Shown in pieces: positions 44,401 to 53,931 of a stretch of 64,000 nucleotides of DNA. The notes under the pieces were generated by a model. That model was not told where the DNA came from, ran no database searches, and saw nothing but the letters and a program-made list of their open reading frames with translations. The number at the start of each line of letters is the position of its first letter. The first letter of the stretch is position 1. This DNA is from Vicia villosa. Taxonomy: Eukaryota; Streptophyta; Magnoliopsida; Fabales; Fabaceae. The stretch lies in NCBI RefSeq assembly GCF_029867415.1, contig NW_026705452.1, positions 372,001-436,000 of the forward strand, in the 5' to 3' direction. The position numbers were made by a program, and so were the translations under genes.

Positions 44401-44629
44401 TCTGGGATTTTCTGCCTCAGACAAGTCTGTGATGAAGTCTGAATCTGCTTTTCGTCCTTATCAAGAGAAGTTTCATAGTGCTGGGTTTCTACACCCGACT
44501 CTTCCAGAGGTGAACGCTATTGTTGAAGATGAACCAGAGCCAGAAGTGCCAAGCTTTGTGACCCATGGAAAGATGATTAAGAACTGGATCACCATTGACA
44601 TTCCTGAGTGTACTCATGTCTCAAAGTAA
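41447..44629 (+). CDS. Ogre 1 gag-pro
   Basis: An intact 1060-residue frame from ATG 41447. Residues 1-40 form a coiled coil (LEQENRELREEVVTLRSGV). The gag core follows at about 185-330 (LPEFEKYKGNSCPQAHL, ASKWYMGLDSTHIRTFNDL, FKEYAQRWREVAAQV). A zinc-like CAFHQNAPGHDLENC lies near 450, then a Cys cluster (CRICSVNPRGC) and a proline-rich linker. The retropepsin is near 805 (VLIDTGSSLNVMPK) with the second half SCLLGRPWIHEAGAVTSTLH. Gag packages RNA and protease cleaves the polyprotein. The stop TAA (44627-44629) lies within a predicted splice donor, so splicing can extend this protein into RT. Confidence 0.88.
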   Translation: MEGLEQENRELREEVVTLRSGVDRLTALVETLMAAQNQNQNQVPPPNAQAQGQTTVISEIAATTIPAIPVGATQQRMPNGYPWGMPEGYLSVPEMTRPLTPVMVNTSPIVHTGPFVPEPIYDAAPSEIHDRMDGFQDQFEELQKEMKALRGKELFGKNVHDLCLVPNVKVPAKFKLPEFEKYKGNSCPQAHLVMYIRKMSTHTNDQRLLIHYFQDSLTGAASKWYMGLDSTHIRTFNDLAEAFVKQYKYNVDMAPDRDQLRAMMQKEKESFKEYAQRWREVAAQVIPPMEEKEMTKIFLKTLGPLYYEKMIASAPVDFTEMVGMGVRLEEAVREGRLVRNDNSSGGAKKYSSSFQKKKESDANAVSHGRNSRFRNQSQQVASVTPIVNSVPVAPVNQQPARRNPYPRVNVDPIPMTYTELYPALIHKKLVQPRSPPPVPEKLPWWYKADATCAFHQNAPGHDLENCWALKNEVQRLVRSGMLSFRDIGPNVKNNPLPTHEASAVNMVYGCPGKYKIYRVEHIRGSLVEMHATLCEYSHYEHNHAACRICSVNPRGCYIVRRDLQEMIDQRLIEILRDRDEDDVNVIEPCFEIPECVEIGYYGKAAVEPLVICLPGSVPYSSDKAVPYRYNATMLEAGKEVEIKPLSSVENIADVSRVTRSGRVFTQPQTVVDVQRNSTPVPMNNNDVTKVNAGSSSGKEMDEILKLIKMSDYKIVDQLHRTPYKISIMELLANSPAHRDSLMKILDQAFVDHDVTLDQFNGVVSNITACNNLSFSDEDLPEEGRNHNLALHISVSCKEDSMSNVLIDTGSSLNVMPKSTLAKLSYGGTPMRFSNVIVKAFDGSKKSVVGEVDFPISIGPFVFKITFQVMDIFPAYSCLLGRPWIHEAGAVTSTLHQKLKFVKDGKMVVVNGEQALLISHLSSFHTIEADEVVIGTAFQALSVSDEIKKDEASIASFKDAQLVVQNGHSGVWGQVVSLQENRNRAGLGFSASDKSVMKSESAFRPYQEKFHSAGFLHPTLPEVNAIVEDEPEPEVPSFVTHGKMIKNWITIDIPECTHVSK

Positions 44630-44889
44630 TTTGCTTTTATGTTTTTCAAAATCCTTTCATTCTGCCCAAGATGAAAGCGAAGTTGTTGGGGTTGTTTTCT
44701 GTTTGTTTTAAACATTAAAATCATCAATAAAAGTCATTTTGTTTCTGCATATAAATGCTTTTTATCTTTTTGCTTTTTCTGGAAAGTGGTAACACAAAAA
44801 ACCTTAAAAAATGTTTTCATTTTTCATTTTTCATGATTACATGTTTGCATATATCTTTCCTTTTCCTGAAATAATAATCATTTGTGCAG
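44626..44889 (+). other. Predicted Ogre intron between gag-pro and RT
   Basis: The donor is TCAAA|GTAATT (intron from 44626) and the acceptor is TTTGTGCAG|ATT (intron ends 44889). Joining them gives AA+A, then TTA ATC AAT AAA, which is exactly the RT frame, and removes the gag-pro stop that is part of GTAA. Ogre 2 has the same arrangement. This matches the intron known in Ogre elements, which controls the amounts of Gag-Pro and Gag-Pro-Pol. Confidence 0.85.
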
Positions 44890-46231
44890 ATTAATCAATA
44901 AAACCGTTGAAAGTAATGACCCTGCGCCCTCTCCTAACTTCGAGTGTCCTGTGTATAAGGCGGGAGAAGAGAGTGATGAATGTATTCCTGATGAGATTTC
45001 CCGACTGCTTGAGCACGAGGAAGACACTATTCAGCCATATAAAGAGCCATTGGAAGTCATCAACTTGGGTTCTGAAGAGGATAAAAAGGAAGTCAAGATT
45101 GGGGCACTGCTTGGTCAAGATGTTAAGAAGAGGATGGTAGAGCTTCTTAAAGAGTATGTTGACATTTTTGCGTGGTCCTACCAAGATATGCCTGGACTGG
45201 ACACAGATATTGTGGAGCATCGCTTGCCGTTGAAACCAAAATGTCCTCCTGTCAAGCAAAAGTTAAGAAGGAGTCATCCTGATATGGCAGAAAAGATTAA
45301 GAATGAGGTTTTGAAACAAATAGATGCAGGTTTCCTTGTCACTTCTGTATATCCTCAATGGATTGCCAATATTGTGCCTGTTCCAAAGAAAGACGGAAAA
45401 GTTCGCATGTGCGTTGATTATAGAGATTTGAACAAAGCCAGTCCGAAAGATGATTTTCCTCTACCTCACATTGATATGTTGGTAGATAGCACTGCAAAGT
45501 TTGAAGTTTTCTCCTTTATGGATGGTTTTTCAGGATATAACCAGATTAAGATGGCACCTGAAGACATGGAAAAGACAACCTTTATCACACCATGGGGGAC
45601 ATTCTGTTACAAAGTGATGCCTTTTGGGTTGAAGAATGCTGGTGCGACATATCAGAGGGCCATGACTACTCTTTTCCATGATATGATGCACAAAGAAATT
45701 GAGGTTTATGTGGATGATATGATTGCCAAGTCCCAATCAGAAGAGGGGCACATGGAAGATCTGTTAAAGTTGTTTCAGCGTTTGAGAAAGTATCGTCTCC
45801 GCTTAAACCCAAACAAATGCACTTTTGGTGTCCGTTCGGGAAAGTTATTGGGTTTTGTTGTCAGTCAGAGAGGAATTGAAGTAGATCCTGATAAAGTCAA
45901 AGCAATTCAGGAAATGCCAGCACCAAAGACTGAAAAACAAGTGAGAGGTTTCCTCGGACGTCTGAATTATATCTCCAAGTTCATTTCCAATATGACTGCT
46001 ACCTGTGAGCCAATCTTCAAGTTGTTAAAGAAAAATCAGGGATGTGTGTGGAATGAAGATTGTCAGAAAGCTTTTGACAACATCAAAGAATATCTGCTTG
46101 AACCTCCCATTTTGCTTCCTCCAGTTGAGGGAAGGCCTCTGATTATGTACCTCACAGTGCTTGAGAATTCAATGGGATGTGTGTTGGGTCAGCATGACGA
46201 GTCTGGTCGAAAAGAGTATGCAATATACTAC
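44890..46231 (+). CDS. Ogre 1 RT and start of RNase H, interrupted by Ogre 2
   Basis: Read as an exon continuing from gag-pro. It has an acidic leader (SRLLEHEEDTIQPYKEPLEVINLG), FAWSYQDMPGLDTDIVEHRL, then RT with GKVRMCVDYRDLNKASPKDDFPLP, FMDGFSGYNQIKM and the palm motif VYVDDMIAKS (about 45704-45730). The RT thumb follows, then the RNase H start (YLTVLENSMGCVLGQHD ... YAIYY). No stop occurs until the foreign sequence at 46232 adds 15 unrelated codons to 46279. All RT catalytic Asp residues are present. The remaining RNase H and integrase are outside the window. Confidence 0.88.
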
Positions 46232-46447
46232 TGTTATACCCCATTTACCAGGTGGCATCTGAAAGCCCATCTCAGGTAATGTTCCAATCTGCCAACAACA
46301 TTTCGCAGACGACATTCAAATGCAACTTCCAACATCTCTTCTGATCAAGGTAAGTGCAAATTTTCAGGGCATCTGAATATTCAATCATCTTCTACCTTCA
46401 GATTTCAGACAATCTCTTCAGGTTTAAGAAGATTGAATAGGGGCAAC
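46232..46447 (+). repeat. LTR seed of 11 bases fused to an Ogre 3' untranslated segment
   Basis: TGTTATACCCC equals the first 11 bases of the LTR at 46448. From 46243 the sequence aligns with 59330-59534, the segment just before the second LTR (shared 'ggcatctgaaagcccatctcaggtaatg', 'gtaagtgcaaattttcagggcatct', 'tgaataggggcaac'). So an LTR start is joined directly to the 3' untranslated region, which implies a deletion of everything between. Confidence 0.8.
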
Positions 46448-46959
46448 TGTTATACCCCAAAATTTGCCCACATCTTTTTTCAAGAAAACTCCAATCTGAA
46501 AATTAAGAGTCTCATATAATTATGGATTATTTCAACAAATATCCTAACATATGAAACACTTAGTTTTTAGAATTTTTCTTATACAGTAATTTGGCCTGCA
46601 GTTGAATTTATTCTTACGCAAACGCCAAATACTGTTTATTACTTCACACATGCTATTTATTTATTTACAGATAAATAGTACTGACACAATTGGTACAGAG
46701 TTAAATCTTTTTGCAGGCGCAGAATCAGGAAACTCAGACTGTACTGGTAACAAGTAGATTATTATTATCTTTTGTTTCCCACTAATTTTTGTACTATATT
46801 CCATTATTTTCAAAAATCTTTTCAAATCTCTCTTTCAAAAATCAAATCTCTCTTTTTCCTAACAATATCTCCACTTTCTTTCAAATCTTATTTCCACTCA
46901 AATTTTCCTTTTGTACGGAATCACATCATTCCCCAACGTCTCTATTCTTCTTCCCATTC

Positions 46960-46967
46960 TATAAATA
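46960..46967 (+). promoter_or_regulatory. TATA box of the first Ogre 2 LTR
   Basis: TATAAATA lies 94 bases before the small ORF start. The matching position in the second LTR is TATATATA (60065-60072). Confidence 0.65.
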
Positions 46968-47060
46968 CCTCTCATTTTCTTTCATAAAATCTCACATCAA
47001 ATTCTAATTCATCTCTCAAATTTCCACTTCATAATCCATCCTTTCTTCTTCCCCGACAAA

Positions 47061-47228
47061 ATGGCAAAGCGGTGGGAAACGTGTTTTCTTATGGTCATCA
47101 CCATTGCTACGGTGATCATGTCTTTCTTCTGTCTACATAGCCCGGAACACTGTGGACCTGGGATGCTTATGCTCCCAATCATCTACATGTTACTATTTGT
47201 AGCATGGGTTATCAATCATCACTCTTAA
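47061..47228 (+). CDS. LTR-encoded 55-residue hydrophobic protein, copy 1
   Basis: ATG 47061 to TAA 47226-47228 encodes MAKRWETCFLMVITIATVIM and onward, 55 residues. Residues 8-25 and 34-51 are strongly hydrophobic and could be two membrane segments, joined by a short loop HSPEHCGPG with Cys and Pro. It is the first ORF after the LTR TATA box, with a leader of about 70 nt if transcription starts 25-30 bases after TATA. The second LTR holds an aligned copy at 60173 with the same length and no indel. I recognise no family. An alternative is chance survival of a short frame. Confidence 0.5.
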   Translation: MAKRWETCFLMVITIATVIMSFFCLHSPEHCGPGMLMLPIIYMLLFVAWVINHHS

Positions 47229-47569
47229 AATTTGCCGTATTTCTTATTTCTTAAATGTACCGTTTATTCGTCGTACTGTTCAATATAGTATGTAATATTT
47301 GTACTGTCAGTATTAAATATTGTACTACTTGTCATAATATTTCTTAATTACTCAGATAATATTTTATGTGTTTTCTGCCAGTCAAATATTCATTTTTCTG
47401 TGCATTAAATGATTTTCAGGGTTATTATCGGTAATTTTGCCCGCATACAATAAATATTAGTTATTTATTATGTCTGTGTTTTTCTAACAAGTCATGTAAA
47501 TAAACTTTCATTTTTCACATAAAACATAAAACAAAAACAACAAAAAAGAAAATTAACTTTGACTGTTGA

Positions 47570-48320
47570 TTTTTCACTCTAACTGCTACGTCAATACCTG
47601 GACAGTCAGTTGACAGCCAAACTGCTGGCAGTACAATTCTCAGTGTTTTGTACCATCAATCAAATCAATCTTTCACAATTCAAAATTCCAAGATTTTTGT
47701 TCTAGAAGTCTTCTGAATATCACGCGATTAGCAGAGACTCAACACTGCACAAAAATCAGGTACGCTTAACTGTCTCCTACATAAACAGTCCCTGACTAGG
47801 GTTTTCTGTTTTTACAGGAGAAACAAGTTTTTGAGAGCTCAAATGGATTTCATACACATCCATATATCTCAAAGTACCATCATACAAATTTTCAAACTTC
47901 AATTCATTCAGACGCACCGTCAGCAGCTCAAACAGTCAACAGACGACCCGTTTGACCAAAAAAGTCAACAGACAGTCAAAAATGAAATTTTTTTGTCAAA
48001 GTCCATATTTTGTCAAAGGATTCATCATTTGATCATTGGATGATCATAATTCATCAAGGAAAGATCAAAAATCAACAAAACCCTAAGATTCAAAATTAGG
48101 GTTTTTGCCTGAAAAGTCAACTCAACTTTGACTGGTCATAACTCTCTCATCCTTCATCCAAAAAATTCAAACCAAATCTCATTTTGAAGGAAATTCAATT
48201 ATCTTTCAAATGCAATTGATCCCATGGTCATTGCATTCACCATTTGAAAAATATGACCAAAGACATTACAGGTCATTTTCAAAGTCAACAACAAGACACT
48301 TTTTTCAAAAGGACACACAA
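47570..48320. repeat. Cluster of TTGAC/GTCAA motifs in the first Ogre 2 LTR
   Basis: About a dozen TTGAC or GTCAA pentamers occur here, several as GTCAAC or TTGACC, for example in 'gtcaacagacgacccgtttgaccaaaaaagtcaaca'. TTGAC is the core of the plant W-box. The second LTR has a similar cluster near 61030-61400. They lie downstream of the TATA box. Confidence 0.55.
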
Positions 48321-51205
48321 GGAGCATCAAAAATCATTTTGACATGAGACCAAAGACATTGGTTAGAGGACTCTTTGAGGTTTCCAAAAAGTGCAAGATC
48401 TCCTTCATATGACAAAAATTGAGGGATTTACACCTTGTTGAAGTTGGCTAAATTTTGGAAAATGCATAAAAACCAACATTGCTCAAAAATGCATTTTTTC
48501 CAAATGGGGCCAAGTTTTCATGGTTCAAACATCATTTCCATAATATTATGGGCCTCCCACGACCAAGACAAGGCCCATACCATTTTTATCCATTTTTGAC
48601 ATAATTTTATCTTATTTTAAGATTAAATTAAAAGGAAAAATGGAAGGATAAAGCATAGCTTATTTTCTAAGCTAAAGTCTCCACATGGGACTTAATTATT
48701 CAGCAAGGAAGGCAGCAAGTCAAGCCTAGAGCAAGAGGTGTGGAGATCAAGCAATGGTGGCTTAAATTTTAAGCTTAAAAGTCAAAAATTCAACAAAGCT
48801 CATGAATACTTCTTAGCTTATTTTCTAAGCACTCCATGGCTTATATAAAGGCAAGAATACTTCACAAACAAGGAAGAGGGCCAAGACACACGAAATTATA
48901 GCAAGGCATAGCAAGAAAACTCATCAAATTTCTCAAAATTTCCATACACTTTGTAATTTTCAAATTTCATATTCCAATCAATATCAATACAAAACAATCA
49001 TTCCAATCATCTTCTAAGATCATATAAAGTTAGAATGAACCCTTAATATGGTCCCATGAGAGTCGTAACACATGCATAGTGTTCTTCATGTTCATACATA
49101 ATTAATTTTCGTTTTCCTATATTTAATCAACCTCAATGTAATCTAATCATTCCACTGAGTTTATGAGGTCCTATAAGCTAGATCTGGGCCTTAACATGTA
49201 AGCTCCCACGTGAGAACCACTCCATGCCATTAACAAGTGTTCATACGTGCTAAAACTTCAACTCCATCGAATCCATAGCTACAGCTTTCAAACAGCGAAA
49301 CTAACATCATATTTGGACTCAGAGCATCCTAATTAGGGGATCTGGGTCATTTGTTTTTATTCCTAACGTTTATTTTTGCAGGTGTGGGAAGCTACCAAAA
49401 AATGGCGTTTTTATCATAAAAATAGGGGAGGTTTAAAACCCCCGCTATTTGTTTGAAAAAATAAGAGAGACGGAGGTTGAAGACGACCACGCGTCCAAGC
49501 GTGGTTCGTCAGTCAAAGCTGACTCTTCCCTCCGCTAGCGTGGCTCTTGATCATTGGCTGGTCAACCAGTCTTCCCATCCACGCGTGCATATGTGGGTCC
49601 CAGTCAGAAAGTTTGAATCTCCTTGGATTCAGCACATGTTCCCCACCATCATATCATGCTCCCTCATGATCTGAGCCCTTGGATCATCTCAAATCTTCAT
49701 CTAACGCATCAGATCAAGCTATTCATACCATGGACTCACATGCATACCACACCTGATCATGTATCCTTTTATTTTCTATTTTATTTTAATTTTCTTTGCA
49801 AAATTAATTAAAAATAGTTTCAAAAATCCAAAAAATACACAAAAAATATTTTTAGACTTCTAAAATAATATATTATTTTCTGAAATAAAAATATTTTATT
49901 TTTCTTCAAAATTTCAATATTTTGCATAATTAATTAGTATATATTTATATATTTGCTTTTTAATTATTCTAACCAATCAAAAAATCATAAAAAAAAAAAT
50001 TGTTCTTTATATAAAATATTGTTTATATATTATAAACTAATTTTGTACATATTTTGAATAATTTTCTCTCTAAGTTTTAATTATTGGTATAATTATTTGC
50101 ATAATTATGTTTTAATTAACTTAAATCAATTTCAAATCAATTCTAAAAATTCCAAAAAAATTAGTTTTGTTTTAAAATTAATTGACAAATATTTTGTACA
50201 TATTTTTAACTTAATTTCTAGGTTTAAATCTATTTTCATCTTTTTTCTTCATTTTAATTTAATTAATCATGCATTAATTATAATTAAAATCAATCATAAA
50301 AATCCAAAAACATGCCTTTTATTTTCCTTGCAATTTAAATTCCTAGATAAATGTATAGGATGTCAAATTCATGTAAATAGGCTAGTTTACATTTCCTGCA
50401 CAATCGATGTAATAGCGTAGATTTACTTTCCGCACTTTACATTTCCGCATTTTAATTTCCCGCATATATAAACTGCGTGTATGTCAAAGATAAAATTGAA
50501 CCGTTAGATCACTAACTTCAAAGATAAAATATTTGAATCCAATCACAATCACACTTGCACCTCTTAAGGTAAATCCCTTCTCATTCTTTTCAAAATCAAA
50601 GTCAAAATTCCATTGTTTTGAGTACAAAATCGAACCTTTTGTTTGTATCCGGTGAAAGGATAGATTTTTAAAGGAAATAGGATAAAGACCTTACAACTCA
50701 GGGTAGACCTCCTAGTTTGCTTGCTCAAATCAAAACAAACAAAATTCTCATACACTGTTGTTTTTTCAAAACTTTCCAAAAAAGACAATACTTTGTATAC
50801 ATCCAAACACGGATTATTACAAAGTTAACGTTCTTTTCAAAACATCTTTCGAAAGATAAACAAGCATTTTGTATACAGCCACACACGGATCATTACAAAA
50901 TTCAAATTACAAAGGTATTTGAAACCACATATGAGCAATTTCAGAGCAATTGAAAAGTAATCGAAAAACAAGTGAGCTAAGCAAACTTAAGAGCCCGTGG
51001 ATAACCATGGATACAAAGGGTGCTAACACCTTCCCTTTGTATAACCTACCCCCTTACCCAGAATTTCTTAAAGGTCTTTTTTCTGTTTCTTTTATAAACC
51101 TTTCCTTAATTGGATAAAATAAAAGGTCGGTGGCGACTCTGTGAATTTTCAAAAAAATGCGAAAGCATTAAGCGATAAAAAAGAGTCAGTTCACGTATCT
51201 CTACA
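48321..51205. other. LTR remainder without genes
   Basis: AT-rich non-coding LTR sequence. A pair of similar 'tttgtatac..ccaaacacggattattacaaagtta' units lies at 50790-50900 and recurs in the second LTR at 63570-63690. No ORF is supported. Confidence 0.6.
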
Positions 51206-53661
51206 GATCAGAGGTATGGCCCGAATTAAAAAACGGAGGTCCACAGCTATCATGGACACTGTTTATATCTTTGATGTGAGAGAACTGTCAACTCCGCTCC
51301 TTGAAATCAAAAGAAAGCTAATACAAGCTGGTTTATTTCTACGTTGTGACCCTGATTGCTTTTATTGCGCACACCTACCCAATGGTTGTGAAAATCTGAA
51401 GAGAGGAATTCAAAAGTGGATGGATCGTCGTATCATTGTGTTTGAGAAACTTCCTTCTATAGACAATTTGTGCGAAGTTTTTTCAAATGGGATGAAGATA
51501 GAGGACGTCTCAGTGGTTTCTAACATACCATTGAAAATTCCTACCAAAGCTCCCTTCAAGATTTATGCTGCACCCAGAGTAGCATTTGTAATCATTACCA
51601 ATCCGGCTCCATTTCCATATTCCTCAGATAAAGCTGTCCCGTGGAGTTATGGCACTAATTTTTATGTCCATGGAGTTAAACAAGACACCTTGACTGAAGA
51701 GGCCGTGAATTTTACTAATCCAGTTGTTGATAATATTGTGGGAACTAGTAAGATTACAAGAAGTGGAAGGATCTTTTCACCAGAAATTTCTCCAAATGTT
51801 ACTACTACTCCAGTCCAGGTCCCAGTTCCTAATCAAGATGTCAATGCTCGAGGCAAAGAGCCACTATTTGAACCAGTTCAAGTACCTGTTGAAGTCACTA
51901 TGGAAGATCCTTCGAGGCAAGAAATGGAGGAAATATTAAAAATCATCTGCAAAAGTGATTACAATATTGTCGAACAATTGGGGCACACTGCTTCAAAGAT
52001 TTCAATGCTATCTCTGCTAAGGTATTCAGAAGCTCATGCCAAGGCCCTGATGAAATTCTTGAAAGCTGCACATGTACCACAAGAGATTTCAGTCGACCAA
52101 TTTGAAAATTGTGTTGCCAGTCTAACAGTGGATAACGGTCTCAGTTTCTATGACGCTGATTTAACCCCTGCTGGGAAAAATCACAATAAAGCCCTGCACA
52201 TCTCTATTAAATGTAACGGCACCACTTTGTCTCATGTGCTGGTAGACAATGGTTCCTCATTAAATGTGTTACCAAAAGTAGTACTGGAAAAACTTGACTT
52301 CGAAGGAGTTGTGTTACAACCAAGCGATGTTGTGGTAAGAGCCTTCGACAGGTCAACAAGAACAGTATACGGAGAAGTTAAGCTCCCAATCAGAGTGGGC
52401 TCTCAGATCTTTGATTCTACCTTTTACGTGATGGAAATTCATCCAGCGTACTCCTGTTTACTAGGACGCCCTTGGATACATGGGGCAAGCGCTGTAACTT
52501 CTACCCTGCATCAGAAGTTAAAATATCCTATAAAAGGCAAGGTCGTCACGGTTCATGGTGAAGAAGAATATGTGGTTAGCCACCTGAGTAACTCCAAGTT
52601 TGTTGAGATGGATGGTGAATTCATTGAAACTCCCTGCCAATCTTTTGAGGTGGTCCCTCCAGCTATCTCTACTGCCAAACATATTTCTGCTACTCCTACT
52701 ACAAGAATAACTCCAACAATGGCTTCTCTCAAAGATGCTAAGGTTGTGATCGAAGAGGGTGGTTGCACAGTGTGGGGACAACTCCTTGACGTACCTTACA
52801 AGTTCGATAAGCTAGGTCTGGGCTATGCTAATGGAACTCAGAAGAATGATCAAAGTCCTCGTTCTGGAGGATTAATGTCCCATTTTATCAGCCAAGGAGT
52901 AAATGCTATTGAAGACGACAAAGTGATCTCGAACCATATTACTAAGAAACATCCAAATGAAATTCCACCCGTTTCCAAGGAGGTTTGGGATACGTTGGGA
53001 GAACCAAGCGGCAAGTACGACTTTCTAGTGAAATACACTGCTCCTCAGAGTTCTCTGATTGCCATTGAAGACATCGTCCCAACTGGATGGGATGATCAGT
53101 TCGAAGATGACATAAGTATCACAGGTTCCATTGCTAAGCAATACCAAAGTCCACTTATTCCAAGAGAAGTATGGGATACACTGGGAGAACCAAGTGGCAA
53201 GTATGACTTTATGGTGAAGTATTCCGCCCCCTGAGCTCGCAAATCGCTATTGAAGACATCACCCCAACTGGATGGGATGAACGTTTCGAAGACAGTATGA
53301 CAATCACAAGCCCTGTCACTCCTGAAGAAGTCTGGGAAACGCCAAATGGAGAGAATTATTTTCTGGTAAAGTACACCGCTCCCTAGAATGCACAAGTCTC
53401 TATCAAAGACATCATCCCAACTAGATGGGACGATCTTATCGAGTATCTCTCTCAGCCAACAGAGGTACCTCAATCTAGACTCTCATATCCAGCCGAGCAT
53501 CTTGCTCATCCTGAAGGATCAACAGCTCATCTCGTCAACAAAGAAGTCAATGCTGTGGAAGACGAAGAAGACAACTGCAACTGGAGCAACTGGATATTCC
53601 CTACTCACAACAATGGATTGAACAATTGGGAAGCTGAAGATGTTATCTCCTTTGATCAGGA
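51206..53661 (+). pseudogene. Ogre 2 truncated gag-pro
   Basis: The open frame from 51141 starts in LTR sequence and enters gag-pro only near 51240, at a point equal to the Cys-cluster region of Ogre 1 (here DCFYCAHLPNGC). The gag core and zinc-like motif are therefore deleted. The retropepsin is present (LVDNGSSLNVLPK, with Asn where Ogre 1 has Thr, and SCLLGRPWIHGASAVTS). The C-terminal part contains tandem units beginning EVWDTLGEPSGKYDF. A frame break near 53228 and a TAG near 53384 follow. The end (SFDQE then TAA) again overlaps a splice donor. Confidence 0.8.
52980..53400 (+). repeat. Tandem coding repeat at the end of Ogre 2 gag-pro
   Basis: Units starting at about 52980, 53166 and 53321 encode EVWDTLGEPSGKYDFLVKYTAP or degraded versions, each followed by an IEDIVPTGWDD-like motif. 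Spacing is 186 and 155 bases. The third unit is the most divergent. Ogre 1 has no such array. Confidence 0.8.
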
Positions 53662-53931
53662 GTAAATGCAATTTCTTGTTTTCGTTGCTTATATGTTCAA
53701 AAATAAAAATGGTTCCTGTACTATCGAACCATGAACTTAAAAGCCAGGTGCCTTGCCCGAAGCACACTGGTCCTTTTTATAAGGGTTTGTCATACCATGA
53801 TCATAAGTTCATTCAATAAAATCATGGGACGTTTGCATATTCAAATTTTGCGATCCTTTTTGTTTCTTTCTTTACTTTATTCGTTTTCAAATAGCTATGT
53901 GTTCTTACACACACCCACATAATAAATGCAG
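53662..53931 (+). other. Predicted Ogre intron in Ogre 2
   Basis: The donor is CAGGA|GTAAAT (from 53662) and the acceptor is AAATGCAG|ATT (ends 53931). GA joins A to give a codon leading into TTC ACA TTC, the RT frame. Length is 270 bases, against 264 in Ogre 1. As in Ogre 1, the gag-pro stop is part of the donor GTAA. Confidence 0.8.

Larger units (their letters stand above)
35620..46231 (+). mobile_element. Ogre 1: intact-frame Ogre (Tat lineage), interrupted by Ogre 2
   Basis: The layout is a long 5' LTR, an arginine-tRNA-type PBS, ORF1, gag-pro, an intron, and RT-RNase H. These are the defining features of Ogre elements. ORF1, gag-pro and the RT frame have no stop or frameshift up to 46231, where a second element begins inside RNase H. 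The rest (second RNase H, INT, 3' LTR) must lie beyond the window. CATTG (35615-35619) may be one copy of the target duplication. Confidence 0.9.
46448..51205 (+). repeat. First LTR of Ogre 2 (about 4.7 kb)
   Basis: It starts TGTTATACCCCAAAATTTGCCC after the polypurine-like AGGGGCAAC. The TATA box is TATAAATA (46960-46967). It carries a 55-codon ORF at 47061, repeated TTGAC/GTCAA motifs at 47570-48320, and a very AT-rich stretch (49780-50340). Near the end is the 'gggtgctaacaccttccctttg ... tcggtggcgactct' series (51020-51140), which aligns with 63795-63915. The exact end is uncertain because homology fades at about 51190 where gag sequence begins. Other ORFs here are short and without domains. 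Confidence 0.75.

Noticed and set aside
49477..49811. Overlapping plus-strand ORFs in the first Ogre 2 LTR
   Set aside because: No domain, and the corresponding part of the second LTR does not keep the frame.
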